From: DASQZK01 sp963809925
GTDB taxonomy: Bacteria > Bacteroidota > Bacteroidia > Bacteroidales > GCA-2748055
DNA: 64,000 nt
Direction: 5' to 3'
Assembly: GCA_963809925.1 (NCBI GenBank)
Contig: CAWELH010000003.1
Coordinates: 558,001-622,000 of the forward strand
Part shown: positions 45,501-54,093 of the stretch, piece after piece
Numbering within the stretch: position 1 is the first letter of the stretch
How the letters are laid out: every line of letters begins with the position of its first letter
Made by a program: the position numbers and the translations under genes
Notes under the pieces: model-generated
What the model saw: only the letters and a program-made list of their open reading frames with translations
Databases searched by the model: none
Told to the model about the DNA's origin: nothing

Positions 45501-45884
45501 CACCTGAACAGGATTTGTAGTAGGAGTGAGGACAATCACGTTATTATCAAGTATCCGGTATGTTACCCCGGAATCATCCAGCAACTGATCGAGAATATCA
45601 CCAATCTTTTTGTCAGAAACTGCAAGGCTGACTATCTTATTCAGATCCGTTAATTCATCATTATAGAAGAATCTGTAATTGCTTTCTTTTTCAATAAGCT
45701 TAAGAGTCTCCCGAAACGACATTTTATCCACAGACAGACTCAGTCGTGTGCTTTGGGAGTATACTGAAGCTGAGGCATGTGCTAATGAAAGCATCAGGAT
45801 GAGAAAGGTCAGTTTCATAGTTAGTATCAATTTTCTGGATCCTATTTTGAAAACATAAGAGTACCAGGGTGAATTTTTTTTCAT
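42576..45884 (-). CDS. SusC/RagA family TonB-linked transporter with N-terminal STN signalling domain
   Basis: The 1102-residue outer-membrane protein has a long N-terminal signal region, a secretin/TonB short N-terminal (STN) domain at about 50-115 (MSFRETLKLIEKESNYRFFYNDE), a carboxypeptidase-regulatory-like domain (VSGIISDENGEPLLGVTIV), the plug (DEVIVTAYSEKAKTEISSAV ... IRIRGVGSV) and a beta barrel ending in Phe. STN domains let SusC-like proteins signal to a FecR anti-sigma, and fecR and a sigma gene lie just upstream. The start at 45884 (MKKNSPWYSY) is preferred over an upstream ATG that adds 17 residues. The locus is thus both importer and sensor of its glycan. Confidence 0.96.
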   Translation of the reverse strand: MKKNSPWYSYVFKIGSRKLILTMKLTFLILMLSLAHASASVYSQSTRLSLSVDKMSFRETLKLIEKESNYRFFYNDELTDLNKIVSLAVSDKKIGDILDQLLDDSGVTYRILDNNVIVLTPTTNPVQVQPDRVSGIISDENGEPLLGVTIVDKSTGSGTVTDREGKYSIPVSSPADILIFSYVGYQSQTMTVGNQAVINVSMKQDLLNLDEVIVTAYSEKAKTEISSAVTYLKADEIDKVTVNSVTDMLTGKVAGVQVQTASGQPGQAGDIRIRGVGSVYSPQTPLVVVDGVIGGTYNPNDIESVSILKDAGATGLYGSRAASGVILITTKSGTTARGEITVKINRGIKRPEFGNFEVMNSRELYDYQKLIYSPNLFALIRPKTLLQQDFDWIGNTYKQSDITTAYFSATGGGDKTNYYLSVDMMDDNGTLITTNYKRLSVRSKVKYMLSDRLTITTNISGEYNNSRYPHWTLAEGAFRLMPWDNPYDANGDLVYNIKKEGWYSNVTNNPYHSLQYNKYDNYGVNGFGSFDLYYKLTNWLKIDSRTSLSTSHGKYEEIESPLTFEGSPIDGRIMNSVSFDLSYSNTTLLKFDKTFGVHSISGLAGVEGGKYMVESDFGGNATGILPGQEVIGVAGSIEKPVGSKAEESGFSILSQVNYDFNKKYFITLSARRDGSSKFSPNSKYGTFYTTSASWLLSNEEFMKSISSINYLKLRGSYGAVGNETFPGNVYYPYFPAYSGGNVYNNQTAYYPSNIGNYNLTWETSYPLDLGVDVGIVHRVEVNIDYYNTHVKNMLFRDPLPASQGFEFQWKNVGEIKNSGVELSVNANAVSTKVLKWTLNFNISANQNDLVKLSDKAGIDTIVVTNSGPGFQILIPGKSAFDWYMPKWLGVNPDDGTPMWEKVTIDASTGKETGKEATSVYNEATFENVGSPFPKFLGGFGTSLTYKSFSLFASFSYVYGNKIYNYTRQELDNDGANANVNAFKLQEGMSRWKNPGDQATHPQPMIGGNHNAHEYSSRYLEDGSYLRLRNITLSYDLPVALSQKIGLHGLKVNVSADNLITWTKFTGMDPDVPLYNTSYLLPGISSFKYPINKQFIVGIEIRF

Positions 45885-45958
45885 AGTTTTGTAGAAGTTT
45901 ATTTCAACATAAATTAACTTGGGTATTCTCTGCAACAGAATGCCTTTGCTTGATTTAG

Positions 45959-45984
45959 CCGGGACTCAGAAGTCCCGGTTTTTT
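45959..45984 (+). terminator. Hairpin with T-run (plus strand) between fecR and susC
   Basis: An 8-bp perfect stem (45959-45966 with 45971-45978, loop of 4) is followed by TTTTTT on the + strand. Read on the minus strand it has A-run before and mixed sequence after, so it fits better as a stop for antisense transcripts, or as a weak two-way terminator in the susC leader. Confidence 0.55.
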
Positions 45985-46045
45985 AATAGTATGGAGTGTT
46001 ATTCTTCATAGTATTTACATCCTCAGATGTTGTTTTGTTAAATTT

Positions 46046-47182
46046 CTACCTGTTAAGAAGTCTTGAATACTTCTGCTGGAGTTCTTTATCCAGGTCCCAG
46101 GACACCTCTCCTACATCAATTTTGTATTTCATGGGTGTGGTCATAACAAGGATACCGAGCACCTGTTCGAGTGTTTCATTTCTTATCGTTCCGGTAAACT
46201 TATACTGCTTAAGTTCATTGGAATTAATAAGAATTCTCGTATTGAACCTCCGTTCAAGCTGAGTAGCAAGATTGTCAAGCGTTATTCCTTCAATTACCCA
46301 CGTTTCATCCTTCCATGAGGTATACAAAAGTGTTTTTATATTTTTTTTCAGCAGGACGTGGTTTTCAACCTTACTTGCTACAACATTTTCGTCTTTATTC
46401 TCCTCCTTCTTCTCCTGATCGAGGGAAGAGTGCAGACTTTTATCTTTAATGAAATAGGTAATATTTTCTTTTTGCTTCAGATGGTATTCAGCAGTACTGG
46501 CATTGTTGTCTTCAGTGCTGACAACAATATTCCCCTTAACCAACGTAGCGGAAACAGCGTCATCATCGGGGTATGCTGCCACGTTAAATTCAGTGCCATA
46601 GGCTCTGACTGTGAGGTGCTGAGTACGTACGATAAACGGTTTTTCCTTATTTGAGGTGACATTAAAGTAGGCTTCACCCGTCAGGTCAACAATTCTGTCA
46701 TTTTTGTTAAAATCAGTGGTATATGAGATCTTACTCTTGGCATTGATCCAGACCTTACTGCCATCCGGAAGTGTGACCAAAGACTTAGAGCCAAGGGGAG
46801 AGAATATCTCCACAATTTCAGATTCTTGACTGGCCCGTTGTTTCAAGGTAAGATAATGGTCAAAACCGGCACCTATTGACAGCAATACAAGAATCATTGC
46901 TGCGTACGTGAGAAAAAGGGTAAGCTTCCGCTTTCTTCCGGCTGCCTTTTGTTTCGATTTTCTCCAGTTCATCATCCAGACAGCTTTTTTATATCCTTTA
47001 GTGGCATCGAAATTTTCGGACTTAAGATACATTGCTGATGCGAGCCATACATCCCGTATCGAGTTAAACAAGCTAGTGTTTTGTTCATCAGCGTTAAGCC
47101 ATTCTTCAAACTCTCGCAATTCACCTTCTTCAAAATCTCCATTCAGAAACCGGATTATCTTCTCTTCATTCATCTCGTTCAT
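46046..47182 (-). CDS. FecR-family anti-sigma factor
   Basis: The 378-residue protein has a cytoplasmic N-terminal part that would hold the sigma factor (EEGELREFEEWLNADEQN), a membrane segment near residues 86-106 (LTLFLTYAAMILVLLSIGA), the FecR periplasmic domain (SPLGSKSLVTLPDGSKVWINAKSKISY ... YFNVTSNKEKPFIV) and a C-terminal DUF4974 domain (VIEGITLDNLATQLERRFNTRI) that contacts the SusC STN domain. A charged, low-complexity linker (LDQEKKEENKDEN) separates the two. It sits between the sigma gene and susC, the usual order, and should release the sigma factor when the transporter is loaded. Confidence 0.94.
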   Translation of the reverse strand: MNEMNEEKIIRFLNGDFEEGELREFEEWLNADEQNTSLFNSIRDVWLASAMYLKSENFDATKGYKKAVWMMNWRKSKQKAAGRKRKLTLFLTYAAMILVLLSIGAGFDHYLTLKQRASQESEIVEIFSPLGSKSLVTLPDGSKVWINAKSKISYTTDFNKNDRIVDLTGEAYFNVTSNKEKPFIVRTQHLTVRAYGTEFNVAAYPDDDAVSATLVKGNIVVSTEDNNASTAEYHLKQKENITYFIKDKSLHSSLDQEKKEENKDENVVASKVENHVLLKKNIKTLLYTSWKDETWVIEGITLDNLATQLERRFNTRILINSNELKQYKFTGTIRNETLEQVLGILVMTTPMKYKIDVGEVSWDLDKELQQKYSRLLNR

Positions 47183-47219
47183 TTCAAATCAATTTTTTTT
47201 CTCTGTTTCAATCATGAAG

Positions 47220-47256
47220 CTAAAAGTACCTGATTCCTCAGGCACTTTTAGTTTTT
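47220..47256 (+). terminator. Hairpin with T-run (plus strand) between the sigma and fecR genes
   Basis: A 14-bp stem with one mismatch (47220-47233 with 47238-47251) is followed on the + strand by TTTTT. On the minus strand, the direction of the flanking genes, the T-run is missing but the stem itself ends in TTTTAG. Confidence 0.55.
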
Positions 47257-47344
47257 GATAACTCTTCACGATTTAATCTACTTTCTATGAATCATTTTTA
47301 AAGACAGTTTTGGGAAGGGGGTAGGGTGACAGGAGATTCAATTT

Positions 47345-47914
47345 TTATTTTCCCAGTGAGTCTTTTAGCTTGGCAATCGCACGCTTCATTTGAGTTTTCA
47401 CCGTATTTACCGAGATATTCATTCGTTCCGCGATTTCCTTATAGCTCAGGTATTCAAAACGGTTGAGCCTGAAAATTTCACGGCATTGATCAGGTAATTC
47501 GTTGAAAGCTTCATTAAAATCTTTTTCAAAATCCGCGGCATACATTTCCTGCAGGAAGTACGGATCGAGATTTTTTGTTATCAGTGCATTGCGGTTGAAA
47601 ATCTGATCAGCAGCCCTCTTCAGTAATCTGCTGAACGCTTCTGTTTCCCTGAGTGTGTTTATGCAATTGTTATGTACCGCCCTGTACAGGTAGGCCCGGA
47701 AAGAGCCCATGATCCGGATGGTTTCCCTGTTTTCCCAGATTTTTATTATCGTTTCATGAACAACATCCTCAGCCAGTTCACGGGATTTGAGAAAGACAAA
47801 AGCATAGTTGCACAGAGGCACAAAATATTCCGGATAGAGCAATTCAAGAAAACCCTCATCATTTTCCTGAATACGTCGTATTATTTCCTGGTCAATCTTA
47901 CTGCTGCTATTCAT
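47345..47914 (-). CDS. ECF RNA polymerase sigma-70 factor (Bacteroidota SusCD-associated type)
   Basis: The 189-residue protein has sigma region 2 (YAFVFLKSRELAEDVVHETIIKIWEN) and region 4 (LPDQCREIFRLNRFEYLSYKEIAERMNISVNTVKTQMKRAI). It directs RNA polymerase to the susC promoter once freed by FecR. The 162-base gap to fecR contains a hairpin. A near-consensus box (TAACTTTA, minus strand, 47976-47983) lies about 60 bases upstream of the start. Confidence 0.95.
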   Translation of the reverse strand: MNSSSKIDQEIIRRIQENDEGFLELLYPEYFVPLCNYAFVFLKSRELAEDVVHETIIKIWENRETIRIMGSFRAYLYRAVHNNCINTLRETEAFSRLLKRAADQIFNRNALITKNLDPYFLQEMYAADFEKDFNEAFNELPDQCREIFRLNRFEYLSYKEIAERMNISVNTVKTQMKRAIAKLKDSLGK

Positions 47915-48196
47915 TGGAACGGGTGTTTCCGAAAAAAAGTGACTTCCACCGCCGGTTTATCTTTTAACGCTCTGGTAAAGTTACTTAAGATTTATTTAAA
48001 ACTGCGCCGGGTGATCTGTCCGGGTTTAAATGATGAATTTCGATAATTTAAAGTGAATTTGCAATGTTTGACGCATAATACTTTGCCGAAAATAATTAAA
48101 ACGAAAGTTGAAAAGAAACACGACAATGCAAAATGAACCGTCTCGTAAGAAAAATGAAGAGCCTCTATCCGATAATATCATTTGCAGATAGCGTGA

Positions 48197-49132
48197 TTAT
48201 TGATTTAACGTGTCATGAATCTGGTAAATTCGTTCCCGGATTTCGCTCAGATTTCCGATAATCAGGTAGTAGTCAAATTCGAAGATGGTATTTTTATCAA
48301 GAAGGGTTCGTTTTATCGAAGAAAGATAAACTGTCCCCGGGGCCTGCCCGGCATGAAAATATGTTGTTGAAGGATTGTACAATCCAATACCCCAAAGCTT
48401 ATCGTCGACCAAAGCCATCCAGTTTTCCCTGACTCTGGTATAATTACCTGCAACATTTATGGCTAAATCAATCATTTCCGGATTATCCAGAACACCGCCG
48501 GTGAAAGGCAGATTGCCAAAATAGGAATAGAGATTATGAAATTGATCGTTGACGTACACTGCCGGCAGTTCCTGATCACGGCCGTTTGTGGCGAAATAAA
48601 TGACATCGGTCCTGTGACACGTAATCCTGTTTTTGATTTTTAGAACATTCCCTGACAATACTACCCATTCTTCCATTTCTGCTTCTGCGGGTATATTGTT
48701 CATATCCCACAATAATGGAGTGCATTTAACATAGGTCGAAGTATCCGTTCTGCTGGAGTCGATTAACATTGAGTTATTTCCGAAAACATCACCCGCCTGA
48801 ACCGGGTTCCACATCCAGGGTGAATAACTCGTATCCTGTCCTTCATCCAGGCGGTCTGCAGGATCACCTGCATAATAGGATTGCTGAATATAGCGCCCGT
48901 TGTCCGATATGTTTACGATGTTCCCGCCAGCTCCCGATTTTGAAATATAGGAAATAGCACCACCCCGATGAATGTCCTGCCTGATATGAAGGACTCCGTT
49001 GTCAATGCTGAATTCATCTGAAATCACTACAGGAACGATTACCGGATTCTCCGGTTTATCCTTCGGGTCACTGCTTGAGCAGTTACTTAAAAGAAAGATA
49101 CTTATAAAAGTATATACTATAACTTTGTACAT
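48197..49132 (-). CDS. Unknown lipoprotein of the glycan locus
   Basis: The 311-residue product has a lipobox (LLSNC, Cys18) and Ser/Pro-rich linker (SSSDPKDKPENPVIVP). The rest is predicted all-beta with many aromatic residues (GGAISYISKSGAGGNIVNISDNGRYIQQSYYAG is its most distinctive stretch, seen here as ISKSGAGGNIVN and RYIQQSYYAGDP; also SPWMWNPVQAGD). This resembles the catalytic-free beta-sandwich of aldose-epimerase-like or lyase-associated proteins, but I cannot assign a family. It is on the same strand as the sigma gene, 282 bases downstream, and its back-to-back neighbour is the sulfatase. A carbohydrate-binding role is a guess from location. Confidence 0.6.
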   Translation of the reverse strand: MYKVIVYTFISIFLLSNCSSSDPKDKPENPVIVPVVISDEFSIDNGVLHIRQDIHRGGAISYISKSGAGGNIVNISDNGRYIQQSYYAGDPADRLDEGQDTSYSPWMWNPVQAGDVFGNNSMLIDSSRTDTSTYVKCTPLLWDMNNIPAEAEMEEWVVLSGNVLKIKNRITCHRTDVIYFATNGRDQELPAVYVNDQFHNLYSYFGNLPFTGGVLDNPEMIDLAINVAGNYTRVRENWMALVDDKLWGIGLYNPSTTYFHAGQAPGTVYLSSIKRTLLDKNTIFEFDYYLIIGNLSEIRERIYQIHDTLNQ

Positions 49133-49505
49133 CCCTAAAGTTCATTGAAACAGCAACATAAAGAAGACTTTCCTCATTCTTTCGATAAAAGTAAAAACTA
49201 TATCAAACTGATAAGTTATGGCCGTTTCTCTTGAAATATAACAATTCGCAATGAGATAGGTTACACGATGGACGGATTTCAGCCCTCCTCAAACCCTGGA
49301 TTAACATAAACCTGGAAATGCCTGGGTAGCCCCATAATATTAAAGTCTGAGGTTTTGATTATTGCAGTCTTTAAGGCCTGATTTCCATGTGAATCCATAT
49401 ATTATGAGGCGTGTTCTGCCGTCACTCTGTCATTTTAACTTCATTTTCTCTATATTTGATTTTTACAAAGCATCGAAATTTTAATTGAAATAATACCTCA
49501 AAGCT
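49133..49505. other. Divergent intergenic region between lipoprotein and sulfatase genes
   Basis: No coding sequence is seen in these 373 bases. It holds the sulfatase promoter box at 49451-49458 and must hold the promoter of the lipoprotein gene near 49150-49200, where no perfect box is visible on the minus strand. Confidence 0.5.
49451..49458 (+). promoter_or_regulatory. -7 box (TATATTTG) of the sulfatase-GH2 operon
   Basis: Perfect TAnnTTTG with its 3' end 48 bases before the sulfatase ATG. It is a housekeeping-type box, so this arm may not depend on the ECF sigma factor. Confidence 0.5.
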
Positions 49506-51122
49506 ATGACTTCAAACCTGTCAAAAGCACTAGCACTTCTCACTGTCGGCACTGCAGCAGTATCATGTTCAAACCAGGCTGCCAAACAGGAGGTGAAACA
49601 CCCCAACATCATTTACATCATGAGCGATGACCACGGGTACCAGGCCGTAAGTGCCTATGGTTCCGGCCTGAATGAAACGCCCAACATCGACCGGCTCGCA
49701 AAAGAAGGCGCCATCTTCATGAAGGGTTTCGTAACCAATTCCCTCTGTGCACCCAGCAGGGCAGTCATGCTTACCGGTAAACACAGTTTTGTAAACGGTA
49801 AGGTCGACAATGTCCAGCCATTTAACTGGGACCAGGAAAATTTTCCCAAACTGCTTCAGCAGAATGGTTACCAAACAGCACTTGTCGGAAAGATCCATCT
49901 GGACGGGATACCCCAGGGCTTTGATTATTCTGCCGTGCTCAAGGGGCAGGGGAATTACTATAACCCTGATTTTATTATCAATGGCCAAATGGAACAAATC
50001 CACGGTTACGCAACCACCATTACTACCAACCTGGCCCTCGACTGGCTTAAGAGTCGGGATCCGGATAAGCCATTCTGTCTGCTTTATCACCATAAGGCTC
50101 CACACAGGGAATGGCTGCCGGAGGAAAAATATTATAAAACCTTTATTCATAAAACCTTTAAGGAACCGGAAACCCTCTATGATGATTACTCAGGCAGGGG
50201 GACGGCTGCCAAGGAAGCAGAAATGCGTATCCTGAACAATATGAACTGGTCGGGTGATAATAAATTATACCCGGAGGTTTTGAAAGAACTGGGTATTCAG
50301 GAAGTATCCAACTGGGGAAAGAACGCCTTGGAAAATAATCTTTCTAGGATGGATGAAGATCAGAGAGCAGCCTGGGATTCTGTTTATTGGCCAATGAATG
50401 AGGAGTTTAAGAAAGTCTATCCATCAATGTCTGAGAAAGATAAGACCCATTGGAAATATGAACGTTATATGCAGGATTACCTCGCCTGCATCGCCTCAGT
50501 GGATGACGGCGTGGGGGAGATCCTGGATTACCTCGATGCAAACGGTCTGACCGGCAATACGATCGTGGTTTATACCTCCGATCAGGGAATGTACCTCGGA
50601 GAACACGGCTGGTTCGACAAACGATTTATGTACCAGGAATCGTTCCGTACACCCATACTGATGAGGTATCCACCGGAGATCAAGCCGGGGACCGTAGTTG
50701 ACAAAATGGTCCAGAACCTTGATTTTGCCCCGACTTTCCTCGATTATGCCGGAGTGACTATCCCGAAAGATATCCAGGGCGAATCGTTTCGCAAACTCGT
50801 GAACGGTGAGGCTTCGGAATGGCGGGATGCGATATATTATACCTATTACGAGTACCCTGCAGTTCATATGGTGAAACGCCACTACGGAGTGCGTACCGAC
50901 AGGTATAAACTCATGCATTTCTATTACGACATCGACGAATGGGAATTATACGATATGGAAAAGGATCCGCATGAAATGCACAACGTGTATGATGATCCGG
51001 CATATGCAGACGTGCAGAAAATGATGCACGAAAGACTGGATGAGATGCGTGCAAAATATGGTGACAGTGATGCGAACGATCAACGCTACCTTAAGGAATA
51101 CCTTGAGGCAACGAAAAAATAA
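49506..51122 (+). CDS. Family S1 sulfatase, lipoprotein-like signal
   Basis: The 538-residue protein has an N-terminal export signal with a lipobox-like AAVSC (Cys21). The S1 sulfatase core is evident: IIYIMSDDHGYQAVSAYG (metal-binding Asp pair) and LCAPSRAVMLTGK, in which Cys81 of C-x-P-S-R is to be oxidised to formylglycine. Downstream are LVGKIHLDG, HKAPHREW and VVYTSDQGMYLGEHGWFDKRFMYQESFRTP. The C-terminal domain ends in YKLMHFYYDIDEWELYDMEKDP. It removes sulfate esters from a glycan; position specificity is not readable. No formylglycine-generating or anSME gene is in the window. The GH2-like gene starts 43 bases downstream. Confidence 0.92.
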   Translation: MTSNLSKALALLTVGTAAVSCSNQAAKQEVKHPNIIYIMSDDHGYQAVSAYGSGLNETPNIDRLAKEGAIFMKGFVTNSLCAPSRAVMLTGKHSFVNGKVDNVQPFNWDQENFPKLLQQNGYQTALVGKIHLDGIPQGFDYSAVLKGQGNYYNPDFIINGQMEQIHGYATTITTNLALDWLKSRDPDKPFCLLYHHKAPHREWLPEEKYYKTFIHKTFKEPETLYDDYSGRGTAAKEAEMRILNNMNWSGDNKLYPEVLKELGIQEVSNWGKNALENNLSRMDEDQRAAWDSVYWPMNEEFKKVYPSMSEKDKTHWKYERYMQDYLACIASVDDGVGEILDYLDANGLTGNTIVVYTSDQGMYLGEHGWFDKRFMYQESFRTPILMRYPPEIKPGTVVDKMVQNLDFAPTFLDYAGVTIPKDIQGESFRKLVNGEASEWRDAIYYTYYEYPAVHMVKRHYGVRTDRYKLMHFYYDIDEWELYDMEKDPHEMHNVYDDPAYADVQKMMHERLDEMRAKYGDSDANDQRYLKEYLEATKK

Positions 51123-51165
51123 CCGGTTTGTACCATGGATCAGACCTCTCGTTTAACCTCCAGCT

Positions 51166-54093
51166 ATGAAATATTTCCTGATTATTTTTTTGCTGGCGGC
51201 AGCAACAACCCTGAAATCCCAGAAAACATACAGCACTTTTGAGCTGAGATATTTTACTTCGGATTCAGCAGCCAACGGCAGTACCGATTTCAAAGGCGAA
51301 ACGGAATGGATGAGCACGGATCAGCGGGTGAATTTTCTGAACGATTATGCCAGGTATGCATCACACTATTTCAAGGATCCCGGTTTCGAGCACAAAGTGG
51401 TTTCGGATATTGAAGCGGAAAACCTTCTGAAAAAATTGAAGCCTCAGCCATTGACTTCAATTCGAAGCACTATTCTACTGAATGGATGGAAGGCCTATGG
51501 ATATAAACAAGGGATGGATGTGGCGGAAAAAGAACATCTGGACTCGTGGTTGTCATTTCCTGGTGCTGAGATCAGTAGCGGAGCGCTCGAACTCAACAAT
51601 ACGAAAGTGAATTACAATACCGGGGCAATCGACTGGCGGTTTGCTATGGAAGGGAAAATTCGTTTGTCCGGGGGTAGTGAATGTTCCTTACTATTAGGTA
51701 CCGATCATGACAAAGCTGTTGAAATCACGATGGGTTCCGGGATGATCATATGTGGCAGTACACCGAAGGAATTGCAGGTTGCCTGCCAGACGTCCGGTGA
51801 AATGTCAATTCGGATTGAGGGGGATTTTACGGAGAAGCGATACAATCTTTTCGTAAACAATAACCGGCTGCAGTATTATATTCCAATGAAGGACACCGGC
51901 TCATCAGTCATTACAAAATTCTCCATCGAATCTAAAGGCCAGGTGTCTTTAGACGACTTGCAGATTTTCAGCTTCTCTCCGAACGGGAATAAGTTTAAGC
52001 CCTATCAGATCAGGGCTGTTCTGGATGAGAATTTTGAGAAAAAACCGGATGTCAGTGGCTGGCAATATGCAGACTTTGATGACAGCGTCTGGGATATTGT
52101 GGATCTTCCCTCCGCTCATGGTGGTTTTAGAGAAGCTGGTGAAGATTATTACTTTCGAAAGCAGATAAGAACTGGTGAATTTGAAAGGGCTACACTTCAA
52201 CTTGAAACCATGGACCCGGGAGGTGAAGTTTGGGTGAACGGCCAGGTTGTGGCGGTTGTTGAAAACCGGCATCCCCAGTCACTTGACATAAGTAGATTCC
52301 TGAAAAAGAATGCGGATAACCTGATCGCCATACGTATCAGGCCATACCAGTCAACCCTGCCTACGATCCATGCCCCCGTAGACCAGAACATCGGTTGGTT
52401 TCTTGGAAGGTCGCGCTTGATCCTCAGCAGTAAATGCATGATAAAAGATGTCAGGGTACATACCCTTGATATCGGGGAACCTGCGGTGCAGACACATACA
52501 CTAATTATACAAAATCCCTCAACGGATTATTTTTATGGAAGGGTAGAGGTCAACTACTATCCATGGTACCCGGAAGAGGGAGACCGGGTGGCTGGTATCG
52601 TAAAAGAAATTGAGGTAAGGCCGGGAATTGACAATGAGTATGAAATGGATGTACAGGTACCTTCAGCGCGACTATGGGACTTTGACACACCAAATCTTTA
52701 CCGTGTTGAGGTAATTCTGAAGGATACCCTCGGCCGGCCAGTGGACGATTTCGTGACAACGACGGGTATTCGTACCGTGTCTCAGGGAGAAGGCAACTTT
52801 ACCCTGAACGGTAAGCCTGCTATGTTGAATGGTGCCCAGATCATGGGATTCAGGACGCCGATCGAGACCATGGCTAAGTACACGCGCTGTGCCCCGGGGG
52901 AGGTGGTAGCACGTGAAATGCTGATGATAAAAAAGATGGGTGCGAATGTGCTGCGGATGCATGTACATGCCGTGATGGACACTACTTCCGGTATCAACGA
53001 TCCCCGCTATTGCGAGTTTGCCGACCAGATGGGCATCGGCCTTATGTGGTCAACGGCCTCATGGATACGTGAAGGTGAAGTATGGAATATCGATTTTGAT
53101 GGCTTTCCGGAATATATAAATCAGGTATACAATCATCCCTCCATCCTGATGTGGGAAGCGGGAAATCATCCAAACCGCTTCAAAAAGCATGATATAAGTG
53201 ATACTGAAGATTTTATCAGGACGACATACCATACCATTTATTCTGCGGATCAAAGCCGGCTGATCACGCTCACCACCTTCTGGTCACATACATGGTATGC
53301 CAACTATGATGGAACCCTTGACTACAAAGGAAACAAAATCACCCCGGTACCAGAGTTCAACGCACCTACGGTAACCAGGGGCTCACAGGATGCCTACACC
53401 GGTTATGGCGCGGAGTGGACGGCGCTCAGGAAAGCCCCGTACGAGTGGGCGGGCTCCTGCCTTTCTGCCGGTGATAAAGCCTATTTCAATTTTGAACATG
53501 AGGAATCCATATCGCAGCCAAACTGGGATTTGTGCAAAGGGAAGCCATGGTACAAGCTTCAGTCCTATGAATGGGACTATGACAAAGGCAGCATCGGCCG
53601 CCGCCTTACCTCCGGGGAGTGGAAGGCCAGCCAGGCATGGCAGGCATTCTCCGCCTGGGAATCTATGAAAAAACAGATGATACTTGGCTATGACGGCTTT
53701 TCGTGGTGCTGTCTTCACGGCGGTCCCAACATGGGTACGTACAAAAAACCTTTGATTGACAACCTGGGACATGCCAAGCTGGCATTTTATACGAATGGGA
53801 TGGTATTTCAGAATACCTGGGCCGGCAGTAACGATGTTGATGTGGTATACGGTCCCGGTGACATGATAAAACCGGTGATCCATCACATCGGGGCGGCGCA
53901 GGTCGTAAACCTGGAAATCATTCTTGAGACAATAGACGGCAAAATCCTGGAGAGGAAAAAATTCAGAAACATCAATCTGCCGGAAGGTAATAAGGTGACG
54001 GAAATTGAAGGGTTCAGATTCAGGAAGGTGAGTGATGGGGGGTATGCGGTGAGATATGTGGTGTGGGAGGAAGTTAGGAAGTTAGGAAGTTAG
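51166..54093 (+). CDS. GH2-like (beta-galactosidase superfamily) protein with altered acid/base position
   Basis: The 975-residue product has a signal peptide (MKYFLIIFLLAAATTLKS). About 300 residues of unclassified beta-rich sequence precede a GH2 sugar-binding (jelly-roll) domain (DPGGEVWVNGQVVAVVENRH), an immunoglobulin-like domain and a TIM barrel from about residue 545 (FTLNGKPAMLNGAQIMGF, MGANVLRMHVHA). Where GH2 enzymes have GNE, this one has WEAGNH (Gly666-Asn667-His668), so the usual acid/base Glu is His; Glu664 two positions before Gly could not align without a shift. A Glu-rich FEHEES (Glu777, 779, 780) supplies nucleophile candidates. The C-terminus (EEVRKLGS) runs into repeat sequence. 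It forms a unit with the sulfatase. Confidence 0.8.
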   Translation: MKYFLIIFLLAAATTLKSQKTYSTFELRYFTSDSAANGSTDFKGETEWMSTDQRVNFLNDYARYASHYFKDPGFEHKVVSDIEAENLLKKLKPQPLTSIRSTILLNGWKAYGYKQGMDVAEKEHLDSWLSFPGAEISSGALELNNTKVNYNTGAIDWRFAMEGKIRLSGGSECSLLLGTDHDKAVEITMGSGMIICGSTPKELQVACQTSGEMSIRIEGDFTEKRYNLFVNNNRLQYYIPMKDTGSSVITKFSIESKGQVSLDDLQIFSFSPNGNKFKPYQIRAVLDENFEKKPDVSGWQYADFDDSVWDIVDLPSAHGGFREAGEDYYFRKQIRTGEFERATLQLETMDPGGEVWVNGQVVAVVENRHPQSLDISRFLKKNADNLIAIRIRPYQSTLPTIHAPVDQNIGWFLGRSRLILSSKCMIKDVRVHTLDIGEPAVQTHTLIIQNPSTDYFYGRVEVNYYPWYPEEGDRVAGIVKEIEVRPGIDNEYEMDVQVPSARLWDFDTPNLYRVEVILKDTLGRPVDDFVTTTGIRTVSQGEGNFTLNGKPAMLNGAQIMGFRTPIETMAKYTRCAPGEVVAREMLMIKKMGANVLRMHVHAVMDTTSGINDPRYCEFADQMGIGLMWSTASWIREGEVWNIDFDGFPEYINQVYNHPSILMWEAGNHPNRFKKHDISDTEDFIRTTYHTIYSADQSRLITLTTFWSHTWYANYDGTLDYKGNKITPVPEFNAPTVTRGSQDAYTGYGAEWTALRKAPYEWAGSCLSAGDKAYFNFEHEESISQPNWDLCKGKPWYKLQSYEWDYDKGSIGRRLTSGEWKASQAWQAFSAWESMKKQMILGYDGFSWCCLHGGPNMGTYKKPLIDNLGHAKLAFYTNGMVFQNTWAGSNDVDVVYGPGDMIKPVIHHIGAAQVVNLEIILETIDGKILERKKFRNINLPEGNKVTEIEGFRFRKVSDGGYAVRYVVWEEVRKLGS

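Noticed and set aside
49569..50150. 193-codon minus-strand ORF opposite the sulfatase
   Set aside because: The sulfatase frame carries the catalytic motif and metal ligands; the antisense product has no recognisable features.
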